Of a DNA stretch of 7,241 nt, positions 1 to 5,708 are shown piece by piece (the stretch's first letter is position 1; every line of letters starts with the position of its first letter). The stretch is from positions 6,937 to 14,177 of the forward strand of contig DCAK01000041.1 in assembly GCA_002311925.1 (NCBI GenBank). Direction: 5' to 3'. Position numbers and translations under genes: made by a program. Source of the DNA: Planctomycetes bacterium UBA1135. Lineage in GTDB: Bacteria; Planctomycetota; UBA1135. Below the pieces are notes generated by a model. That model had not been told where the DNA came from, made no database searches, and saw only the letters and a list, made by a program, of their open reading frames with translations.

Positions 1-564
1 GCCGCCGAGGAGGCGATCGTCGGGCAGGACCACGGCGTCGTAGGCTCCGAGGCTTGTGGCGGGGACCGAATCCAAAACCACGAGGAGAACGTGAGGTGAA
101 GTTTCCGTCCCGTTGGCTTTCCCGGCGCCTGAGGAAAAGACGGCGAGAGCAGGCACGAGGACGGCGGGAATCCCGAGGAGAATGCAGCTGAGAAAGGCGG
201 GGAAGGGCCGGAGGAACCCGGAAACCCAGGGGGCGGAAGGTCCCAGGGAGACCAGGAGCAGGAGGGCGATGGCGCCTCCTCCTGCGACCCCGACCATGGC
301 GAAATTTACATGGGCTCCCAGGGCCCAGGCGACGGCGGCCAACCCCAGCCCGCTGGCGGCTCCGGGGATTCCAGCTTCCCGGGAGGGGAACAGGCTTCCC
401 ACCGCTCCGCCGAGAGCGCCGATTCCCGCCCAGGCGGGAAGGACATCCATGGCGAGATGGAGGTCCCATTGGAAAGGCTCGTTGAGAAGAAGCAGGACGA
501 CCTCGAACCACCCTGCCAGGATTCCCAGCAGGGCTCCCGCGAGCGAACCATGAAACAACCTCAC
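1..564 (-). CDS. Membrane-anchored sulfatase/alkaline-phosphatase-like protein (5' part; runs off left edge)
   Basis: Reading the minus strand from GTG at 564 gives 188 open codons to the window edge. About five hydrophobic segments are visible (near residues 7-27, 42-58, 65-82, 86-107 and 121-142). They are followed by SPHVLLVVLDSVPATSLGAY (residues 155-175 region), which resembles the first strand and metal-binding Asp of sulfatases (consensus like NVLLIVLDTLRADHLGCYG). Asp165 would be the metal ligand. N-terminal membrane helices followed by a periplasmic hydrolase domain are known in LtaS-like and other membrane sulfatase-family proteins. The catalytic Ser/Cys and the remaining metal ligands lie outside the window, so substrate and activity cannot be judged. 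The segment after the motif departs from the usual TPNLD pattern. GTG564 is chosen because an in-frame stop lies a few codons upstream and no ATG occurs before the first helix; TTG at 558 is an alternative. The coding call is solid and the family call moderate. Confidence 0.68.
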   Translation of the reverse strand, partial: MRLFHGSLAGALLGILAGWFEVVLLLLNEPFQWDLHLAMDVLPAWAGIGALGGAVGSLFPSREAGIPGAASGLGLAAVAWALGAHVNFAMVGVAGGGAIALLLLVSLGPSAPWVSGFLRPFPAFLSCILLGIPAVLVPALAVFSSGAGKANGTETSPHVLLVVLDSVPATSLGAYDAVVLPDDRLLGG

Positions 565-570
565 CCGGAC

Positions 571-576
571 AATGTA
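571..576 (-). promoter_or_regulatory. -10-like hexamer TACATT for the leftmost minus-strand gene
   Basis: On the minus strand TACATT (4 of 6 matches to TATAAT) ends 6 nt before the GTG start at 564, with no Shine-Dalgarno sequence between. A transcript starting about 6-7 nt downstream would begin at or next to the start codon, so it would be leaderless. No convincing -35 box is seen. It overlaps the opposing hexamer at 573-578. Confidence 0.4.
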
Positions 577-578
577 AT
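573..578 (+). promoter_or_regulatory. -10-like hexamer TGTAAT for the VWA gene
   Basis: TGTAAT (5 of 6 matches to TATAAT) lies 16 nt before ATG 595, predicting a very short 5' leader of about 10 nt without a Shine-Dalgarno sequence. It overlaps the minus-strand hexamer by four bases in the near-symmetric AATGTAAT, as expected of a bidirectional promoter. No clear -35 element is visible. Confidence 0.38.
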
Positions 579-594
579 CTCACCCGGTCCCCGC

Positions 595-1839
595 ATGCTC
601 CTCATTCTCCTGACCCTCGCCCCCTTTCAGGCGGGCGCCTCCGACGCCCTCCTTGCGAAGGTGGTCGACCGCGCCCTTGAAGCGGATGTCCGGATGGAGT
701 GCCTGGCCGACCTGGCCATGCTCGAGGGGCCTCTTCCCTTCGACCAGGTGATCAAGGTTCGCAACCTCGCCCGGGGGGATTACGTGGCGGATTTGGCCCG
801 TTGCCTGGGGCGGTGCGGCCCCAAGGCTGAGCGGGAACTGCGCAAACTCCTGCGGCGGCAGGATTCCGCTGTCCAGGCCGAAGCCGTCTACGCCCTTGCG
901 ATGATGGCGGATGAGGCCGATTTTGCACGCAGTCGCCTGAGGATGAAGAAGGAACCCGTCGAAACCCGGGTGGCGGCCCTGCGCGCGCTGGACCATCGTG
1001 ATTCTCCTTTCGCCCGTGTGGAGGCCCTGCGCCGGCTTTCCACCGCATCCGGTCCCCTGCTCATTGAAGCTTTGAGGATTCTGGACCGGAAGGGGATGGA
1101 GGAGGACATCCCCTCCTTCATCGATGTGGTGGCCGACCGAACGGGAATGGCCCGCAACCTCGCCGTGCGCATTCTCCAGGAAAGGACCGGTTACAGAATC
1201 GGGCCTGACGCCAAGACCTGGAGATGGTTTTTGGTCAAGCACCGGACCGAAGGCACACCCTTTCGAGCGGCCGAAACCGGGGGCGAGGAGAACGCGACCC
1301 TGGTCTACCTCGGGATTCCCATCCTGGGGGAAAAGGTGGTCTTCGTCCTCGATTCGTCATCCTCGATGACCGGAAGGATGCGGGAATCCAGGGACCAGAC
1401 CAAGGGCGGGCAGGCGGTCGGCGAGCTTGCCGGCTTGTTGCCCCGGTTGCCGGAGAAGGGAGAGTTCGGAGTGGTCTTCTTTGAATCTTCCGTGCGAGCT
1501 TTTCCCGAAAAGAATCTTCTTGCGTGGAGCCTGGATGGGGTGAACAAGGCCTCCGACTTCTTGAACGCAAACTCATTTCAGGGGGGGACCAACATCCATG
1601 GCGGCCTGGAAAGGGCCTTTTCCTATCGAGACGTGGAGGAAATCATCCTCTTGACGGACGGCGAACCCACGGTCGGGAGGGTCCTGTCACCTTCGCGGAT
1701 TCTTTCCCGCGTGGCCAAGTGGAACCGGTGGAGGAATGTGCGGGTGAGCGCGATTTCCTTCAGCGCCCCGAATCGGGCGCGGAGATTTCTCAATCAGCTC
1801 GCCCGGGAAAACCAGGGCGACATTCGTATCTACGACTGA
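595..1839 (+). CDS. Exported HEAT-like repeat plus VWA (MIDAS) domain protein
   Basis: The product is 414 aa. Residues 1-15 form a hydrophobic export leader (LLILLTLAPFQ). Residues about 20-200 are paired amphipathic helices rich in Ala, Leu, Arg and Glu that resemble HEAT or armadillo repeats. Residues about 246-414 form a von Willebrand factor A domain with a complete metal-ion-dependent adhesion site: Asp253, Ser255 and Ser257 of DSSSS, Thr332 of GGTN, and Asp355 of LTDGEP. VWA domains of this type bind protein partners through a metal, and HEAT-like solenoids are also binding surfaces, so a scaffold or adhesion role in the periplasm or at the surface is inferred; no enzyme motif is seen. 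ATG 595 is chosen because it starts the leader directly and follows a -10-like hexamer. ATG 550 would add MKQPHPDNVISPGPR and would overlap the divergent gene's start. The 3' end overlaps the convergent channel gene by 10 bp. The partner is unknown. Confidence 0.88.
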   Translation: MLLILLTLAPFQAGASDALLAKVVDRALEADVRMECLADLAMLEGPLPFDQVIKVRNLARGDYVADLARCLGRCGPKAERELRKLLRRQDSAVQAEAVYALAMMADEADFARSRLRMKKEPVETRVAALRALDHRDSPFARVEALRRLSTASGPLLIEALRILDRKGMEEDIPSFIDVVADRTGMARNLAVRILQERTGYRIGPDAKTWRWFLVKHRTEGTPFRAAETGGEENATLVYLGIPILGEKVVFVLDSSSSMTGRMRESRDQTKGGQAVGELAGLLPRLPEKGEFGVVFFESSVRAFPEKNLLAWSLDGVNKASDFLNANSFQGGTNIHGGLERAFSYRDVEEIILLTDGEPTVGRVLSPSRILSRVAKWNRWRNVRVSAISFSAPNRARRFLNQLARENQGDIRIYD

Positions 1840-3086
1840 CCCCTACCGCGGCGCTTCAGCGTCTTGGGCTTGGGCTGGCTGGACTCCACATAGTGCACCC
1901 TTTGGGGGAAGGGAATCTCGATTCCCTCGAGGTCGAATGCCACCTTGATGCGCTTGAGCATTTCCCGGCGGGCGGCCCATTGCCGACCCGGCGCCACCTT
2001 GACGGATATCTTGAAGGTCACTTCGCTCTCCCCGAGGCTGTCGACCCCCAGAATCTGGGGATCTTCCAGGATGTCCTTCTTCCAGGCTTCATCCTCAGCG
2101 AATTCCGCCAGGACCTTTTCCAGAACGGCGATGACATCGTCCGGGTCTTCGCTGTAACCCGCGCCGACCGTGAACACGGCCTTGGAGAATCCATGGGTGA
2201 GGTTGCTGACGGTCTTGATGGAACCATTGGGAACGAAATGCACCACGCCCTGGGCATCCCTCAAGCGGGTGACCCGCAGGTGGAAGTCCTCGACGGTTCC
2301 GGTGAGCTTGTTGTCGATGCTGACCACGTCGCCCAGGGAAAGTTGACCCTCGAGAAGCATGAAGAATCCCGAAAGGAAATCCTTCACGAGATTCTGGGAG
2401 CCGAAGGAAACCGCCAAGCCCAGGAGGCCGACACCTGCGACCAGGGCGGTGGTGTTCACGCCTAGCTCTCCCAGCAGCGCAAGGCCGCAGAAGGCGACGA
2501 GGATGACGGCCGCGGTCTTCCGAAAGACTGCGACGAGAGTTTCCGCCCGCTGCAACCTTTCTGCGGCGTCGGTGTCGTCGTCGTCCGCCTTGTTGGCCCG
2601 CCGAAGAACCCCGCGGGCCGCGATTCCGATGCCCCACAGGCCGAGAAGAAGCACCAACAGAATCCCACCGATTCCCGGGCCGTGGTGGAGGGCCCAATGC
2701 TTGGGATTGGGCCAATGAAAGAAGGAAGTCAGTTGCTTGAGCCGGGTTTCGATTTGGTCCCGTTCAAGTCTCCCGCGCTGGAGGTCCTCCCCCAACTGGG
2801 CAAGGGTTTCCCTGAGTTGGAGAACATCCGACTCGTCCGCGGGTGAAGTTTCCACATATTCGGCGAGGAGGCGGGCCAAACCTCTTTCTCGCGATTCCAT
2901 GTCATGGATGTTCTCCTGCAACTCGGGAAGCCTGCGGGTGTAGAGGTGTTCCCATTCGCCGCGGGAATCAATGGGAAGCCAATCGGGGAGGTCCACCTCT
3001 TCGACGGCGGCGGTCTCGACCGATGCGGGCTCCTGAAGGGAGAAAAAGCCCTGAAACAGGGACAAGGGGAGGAACAAGGCGAACAT
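1830..3086 (-). CDS. MscS-family mechanosensitive ion channel with periplasmic coiled-coil N-terminus
   Basis: The product is 418 aa. Residues 1-18 look like a signal peptide (MFALFLPLSLFQ). Residues about 44-120 are charged and heptad-like, probably a periplasmic coiled coil. Membrane segments follow at about 139-158 and 189-207, then the pore-lining TM3 at about 212-245, with the Gly/Ala-rich pattern AGVGLLGLAVSFGSQNLVKD typical of MscS. The beta domain follows (LGDVVSIDNKLTGTVEDF, then VPNGSI at 285-290), then the alpha/beta C-terminal domain. Family members open under membrane tension and release solutes during hypo-osmotic shock. It is longer than the roughly 286 aa of E. coli MscS because of the N-terminal part. 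ATG 3086 is the only start codon next to the leader; the open frame continues upstream to 3707, but there it is antisense to the enoyl-CoA hydratase gene. An acidic run (DDDDTD) sits in the loop between TM1 and TM2. The basic tail (KPKTLKRRGRG) is presumably cytoplasmic. Confidence 0.93.
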   Translation of the reverse strand: MFALFLPLSLFQGFFSLQEPASVETAAVEEVDLPDWLPIDSRGEWEHLYTRRLPELQENIHDMESRERGLARLLAEYVETSPADESDVLQLRETLAQLGEDLQRGRLERDQIETRLKQLTSFFHWPNPKHWALHHGPGIGGILLVLLLGLWGIGIAARGVLRRANKADDDDTDAAERLQRAETLVAVFRKTAAVILVAFCGLALLGELGVNTTALVAGVGLLGLAVSFGSQNLVKDFLSGFFMLLEGQLSLGDVVSIDNKLTGTVEDFHLRVTRLRDAQGVVHFVPNGSIKTVSNLTHGFSKAVFTVGAGYSEDPDDVIAVLEKVLAEFAEDEAWKKDILEDPQILGVDSLGESEVTFKISVKVAPGRQWAARREMLKRIKVAFDLEGIEIPFPQRVHYVESSQPKPKTLKRRGRGQS

Positions 3087-3093
3087 GGCGGGA

Positions 3094-3099
3094 AGAATA
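3094..3099 (-). promoter_or_regulatory. -10-like hexamer TATTCT for the MscS-family gene
   Basis: On the minus strand TATTCT (4 of 6 matches to TATAAT) ends 7 nt before ATG 3086. The intervening TCCCGCC has no Shine-Dalgarno character, so a leaderless or near-leaderless mRNA is predicted. No -35 box is recognised. Confidence 0.4.
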
Positions 3100-3110
3100 C
3101 GGTCTTGGGT

Positions 3111-3116
3111 TAAAAT
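3111..3116 (+). promoter_or_regulatory. -10-like hexamer TAAAAT for the enoyl-CoA hydratase gene
   Basis: TAAAAT (5 of 6 matches to TATAAT) ends 9 nt before ATG 3126, within the 39-bp gap shared with the divergent channel gene. The spacer CCGCTCCTC contains no ribosome binding site. Transcription from this hexamer would start within a few bases of the ATG. Confidence 0.45.
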
Positions 3117-3125
3117 CCGCTCCTC

Positions 3126-3956
3126 ATGGCAACCACGACCGACTGGAAGACGATGCCCCGGGGCTTGGTGCGCACCCGCAAGGAGAACCGGGTTGCCTGG
3201 CTTCTCCTCGACGCCCCTCCGGCCAACAACTACTCCCCCGACATGATGCGGGACCTGGATGAGGCAATACTTGAAGCCCGCTTCGACGGCGAGGTGGATG
3301 TCCTGGTTCTTGCCGGCGAGGGGGACAAGTTCTTCTGCTCCGGGGCCGACATCCAGACCTTGGCAGGGGCAGACCCGGATTGGAAATACGCGTTCTGCCT
3401 TCACGCCAACGAAACCATGTTGCGGCTGGAGAACACGCCCAGGCTGGTCATTGCCGCTCTCAATGGGCATTGCGTGGGAGGCGGGCTTGAGGTCGCCCTG
3501 GCGTGCGACCTGCGCCTTGGGCGACGGGCGGCCCCAGGTGGCAAGGAGCCTCGGTTCGGCTTGCCCGAGGTGAACCTCGGAGTCCTCCCCGGGACGGGAG
3601 GCACCCAGCGGTTGTCCCGCCTTCTCGGACCCGACCGCGCCCTGGCCTGGATGGCCGAGGGTCGCCTGGTGGGACCCGATGAAGCACTGGCCGAGGGCCT
3701 GGTGCATCGGCTCCTGGATTTCGATGGATTCTTCGCCGCGGTTCAGGAATTTGCTGAAGGATTCTGCGCTCCCCGCAAGGCCGCGAAGGCCGTCGGTCTC
3801 ATCAAGAGGGCCGTCCGGGGAGGGGCCGGATTGCCGCTGGAAGCCGGTTTGGCTCTCGAGCGGGAACTCCAGCAGCGCCTTTTCGAAAGCCGGGATGCGG
3901 CGGAAGGAATCGCCGCCTTCTTGGAGAAGCGCACCCCCGAATTCGAGGGTCGCTGA
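3126..3956 (+). CDS. Enoyl-CoA hydratase/isomerase (crotonase) family protein
   Basis: The product is 276 aa, slightly longer than typical crotonases. The oxyanion-hole loop is CSGADI (71-76), followed by NGHCVGGGLEVALACD (113-128) with Glu122, and by FGLPEVNLGVLPGTGGTQRL (144-163) with Glu148. By alignment to rat mitochondrial enoyl-CoA hydratase these match the catalytic pair Glu144 and Glu164, so hydration of trans-2-enoyl-CoA to 3-hydroxyacyl-CoA is plausible. The C-terminal EGIAAFLEKRTPEF is also family-typical. No signal peptide is present, so it should be cytoplasmic. The chain length of the substrate cannot be deduced, and no other beta-oxidation gene is adjacent, so a hydratase acting on another acyl-CoA or an isomerase remains possible. 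ATG 3126 starts directly after a -10-like hexamer. The gene is divergent from the channel gene, converges on the FG-GAP gene, and appears to be transcribed alone. Confidence 0.93.
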   Translation: MATTTDWKTMPRGLVRTRKENRVAWLLLDAPPANNYSPDMMRDLDEAILEARFDGEVDVLVLAGEGDKFFCSGADIQTLAGADPDWKYAFCLHANETMLRLENTPRLVIAALNGHCVGGGLEVALACDLRLGRRAAPGGKEPRFGLPEVNLGVLPGTGGTQRLSRLLGPDRALAWMAEGRLVGPDEALAEGLVHRLLDFDGFFAAVQEFAEGFCAPRKAAKAVGLIKRAVRGGAGLPLEAGLALERELQQRLFESRDAAEGIAAFLEKRTPEFEGR

Positions 3957-3960
3957 AGGC

Positions 3961-3980
3961 GGAGGGGAGCTTCCCCTTTT
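3961..3980 (+). terminator. Possible intrinsic terminator after the enoyl-CoA hydratase gene
   Basis: AGGGG (3963-3967) pairs with CCCCT (3973-3977) around the loop AGCTT, and a run of four T (3977-3980) follows on the plus strand. It lies in the 25-bp gap between two converging stop codons. The stem is short, so termination may be modest; read from the minus strand no U-tract follows. Confidence 0.45.
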
Positions 3981-3981
3981 C

Positions 3982-5652
3982 CTAGGGAACGAATTCCAGG
4001 GTCACGGCCCGTGAAATCCCGTGAATCATGAGGACTCCCCAGGTGGTGAGCTCATAGCAGCCGGCCGCGATGTGAAAAGTACGCCCGATGAGATTGAGGC
4101 CGCCTCCAACCGGGAGAGAAAGGGAAACGGTGGCGTCTCCGAACGCATCCAGGGGGCCGGCCGGATTGTTCAAGATCGCCGGGTAATTCCCGGCCAAGGT
4201 GCTTTGGAACAAGGGGTCGAAAGCCAGGGGGACTTGCCACCCGTAAATTTCCGTCTGGCCGGAGGACCCCGAACCCAGCAGGGCGTAAAAGTTCCGGGTG
4301 GGTTCGTAGACCCAGTCGGGAGGAAAATCGAGGTCCCAGGTCACCGTTCCCCCCGCGGAACCGGAGAGCGTAGTGGTGGAAGCGGTCAGGAAGGGTTTGA
4401 ATTCGTAGAGGTAGGCGGCTCCCGGGGTGGGTCCCTGGTTCCAGGCCCGGGTTGCCCCGGCGGCAAATTCCAGGAAACCATCTCCGTCCAAATCTCCAGT
4501 GGTTGCCACGGTGGCCCCCATTTCGTGCCCCCAACCTTCGCTTTCAGAAATCCAGAGTCGGGACCCTGTCAGGCCGGAAAAGATGTAGACCCGACCTCCC
4601 AGGGCGGTTCCCGGAGCCCCGACGAGAAGGTCGTCGCAGCCATCCTCGTCCACATCTCCGACGGAAGCCAGGGAACCGCCGAATTCCTCCAGGTCGGCCA
4701 TGCCGCGGAACTTGTGCATCTCCAGACCGGTGGCTCCTGAAAAGATTGTTACGGAACCCTCCCAGTTGCTTCCGTTCTGGTAATCGGCAGGGGCGCCCAC
4801 CGCGAGGTCCACCGTCCCGTCTCCATTTGCGTCTCCGGCTCCGGAAACCGCTTCCCCGAACCTTTGGCTGGGAAGGATTCCGTCGAAGCGATAAATCAAG
4901 GTCCCCAACTGGGTTGAATAAAGAAAGGCCGAGCCGGCCCGTTGAATTCCTCCCGGGTCCGCCCACAGGGCGCCGATGAAGAGGTCGGGAGTTCCGTCGG
5001 CGTCCAAGTCGCCAGGGCAGGAGACCGAGCCTCCGAAGTAGGCGAAATCCTGGTTCAATGTGTAGAGGGTCATGACCGACCCGTCCACTCCGGAAATGAG
5101 GAAGGCTCCGCCACTGTTGGTGAAGCCGAAGAGGTCCGACCCGCTCGCCCCGACGAGGATTTCATCGAAGCCGTCGCCGTTGGTGTCGCCGGGAGAGGCG
5201 AGGGATTCGCCAAAATCGTCCGCGCCCCCGGGGGCTGCAAAGACTGCGAGAAGAGCTCCGTCGGCTCCGGAATGAATCCGAACCTCTCCGTTGCCCTGAC
5301 CTCCGCCGCCGACCGCAAGGTCGGGAATGCCGTCTCCATTGCGGTCGCTGAGGGAGAGGACGGCCCTGCCCAGGTTTTCGGAGGCTTGTGAACCTTCCAA
5401 CCGGAAGATTTCGCTTCCGTCGCTTCCTGAAAGAATGCGCAGAACTCCCGCGTTGGGAAGGCCGTTCGGGGATGCGACGACGGCTCCGGCTGCGAGATCG
5501 CCGACTCCATCGCCGTTCAGGTCTCCCACCATGGCGAGGGAATAGCCCATGAGGTCGTTGGACAAGTCGCCGTAGACGGCCCATTTCTTGTCGAATCCCC
5601 CGCCGGCGGTCTGAAACGCCGGAAACAATGCAAGGAGGAGGGCAAAGGGCAT
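3982..5652 (-). CDS. Secreted FG-GAP/integrin-alpha-like beta-propeller protein
   Basis: The product is 556 aa from ATG 5652. A hydrophobic leader (MPFALLLALFPAFQTA) is followed by seven FG-GAP-type repeats. Each carries an Asp-rich calcium-binding loop: DLNGDGVGD, DRNGDGIPD, DTNGDGFDE, DLDADGTPD, DANGDGTVD, DVDEDGCDD and DLDGDGFLE, starting at residues 44, 103, 156, 215, 274, 333 and 387. Spacing of 53-59 residues and a count of seven match an integrin-alpha-like seven-bladed propeller. Residues from about 423 form a Thr/Ser/Gly-rich all-beta-looking tail with no motif I can name, perhaps a surface-anchoring or sorting domain. Family members bind ligands or other proteins outside the cell; no catalytic motif is seen. 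ATG 5652 is preferred because it starts the leader directly; ATG 5694 would add 14 residues (MQRGFRHPIQPLSR) and is the alternative. The gene diverges from the dehydrogenase gene. The ligand is unknown. Confidence 0.9.
   Translation of the reverse strand: MPFALLLALFPAFQTAGGGFDKKWAVYGDLSNDLMGYSLAMVGDLNGDGVGDLAAGAVVASPNGLPNAGVLRILSGSDGSEIFRLEGSQASENLGRAVLSLSDRNGDGIPDLAVGGGGQGNGEVRIHSGADGALLAVFAAPGGADDFGESLASPGDTNGDGFDEILVGASGSDLFGFTNSGGAFLISGVDGSVMTLYTLNQDFAYFGGSVSCPGDLDADGTPDLFIGALWADPGGIQRAGSAFLYSTQLGTLIYRFDGILPSQRFGEAVSGAGDANGDGTVDLAVGAPADYQNGSNWEGSVTIFSGATGLEMHKFRGMADLEEFGGSLASVGDVDEDGCDDLLVGAPGTALGGRVYIFSGLTGSRLWISESEGWGHEMGATVATTGDLDGDGFLEFAAGATRAWNQGPTPGAAYLYEFKPFLTASTTTLSGSAGGTVTWDLDFPPDWVYEPTRNFYALLGSGSSGQTEIYGWQVPLAFDPLFQSTLAGNYPAILNNPAGPLDAFGDATVSLSLPVGGGLNLIGRTFHIAAGCYELTTWGVLMIHGISRAVTLEFVP
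4468..5523 (-). repeat. Seven tandem FG-GAP calcium-loop coding repeats
   Basis: Seven imperfect repeats about 160-180 bp apart encode DxNGDG-type loops. On plus coordinates the 27-base loop segments are 5497-5523, 5320-5346, 5161-5187, 4984-5010, 4807-4833, 4630-4656 and 4468-4494. The DNA copies have diverged between blades, so this is an old protein-level repeat and not a recent tandem duplication. Confidence 0.85.
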
Positions 5653-5692
5653 CCTGCTGAGGGGTTGAATCGGGTGCCGAAAGCCCCTCTGC

Positions 5693-5698
5693 ATCCTA
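5693..5698 (-). promoter_or_regulatory. Weak -10-like hexamer TAGGAT for the FG-GAP gene
   Basis: On the minus strand TAGGAT (4 of 6 matches to TATAAT) would start transcription near 5686, giving a leader of about 34 nt to ATG 5652. It overlaps the opposing TACAAT by two bases. If translation really begins at ATG 5694 this site cannot be the promoter. No -35 box is apparent. Confidence 0.25.
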
Positions 5699-5702
5699 CA
5701 AT
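5697..5702 (+). promoter_or_regulatory. -10-like hexamer TACAAT for the dehydrogenase gene
   Basis: TACAAT (5 of 6 matches to TATAAT) ends 6 nt before the GTG start at 5709. The spacer CCTGCC has no Shine-Dalgarno character, so transcription should start on or next to the G of the start codon and the mRNA should be leaderless. No clear -35 box is seen. Confidence 0.5.
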
Positions 5703-5708
5703 CCTGCC

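Noticed and set aside
306..551. Minus-strand 81-codon frame starting MVRSRE
   Set aside because: It lies in a different frame from the GTG564 reading, which gives membrane helices and a sulfatase-like motif; the 81-codon product is low-complexity and ends internally.
310..594. N-terminal extension of the VWA protein up to ATG 310
   Set aside because: The extension is Gly/Pro/Ser/Gln-rich, antisense to the well-supported membrane gene on the minus strand, and would bury the export leader at residue 96.
1824..1835. Palindrome TCGTATCTACGA at the convergent stop codons as a terminator
   Set aside because: The arms are only 5 bp, the loop is too small for a stable hairpin and no T-tract follows; it probably reflects coding sequence.
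1524..2465. Plus-strand open frame of 313 codons
   Set aside because: It is antisense to the MscS channel and out of frame with the VWA domain; its translation shows no recognisable domain, so it is a GC-driven shadow.
3087..3707. N-terminal extension of the MscS protein to 3707
   Set aside because: This stretch is exactly antisense to the enoyl-CoA hydratase gene, whose catalytic motifs are intact; the export leader begins at ATG 3086.
4021..5391. Plus-strand open frames within the FG-GAP region
   Set aside because: They are antisense to a gene with seven conserved calcium loops and show no domain of their own.
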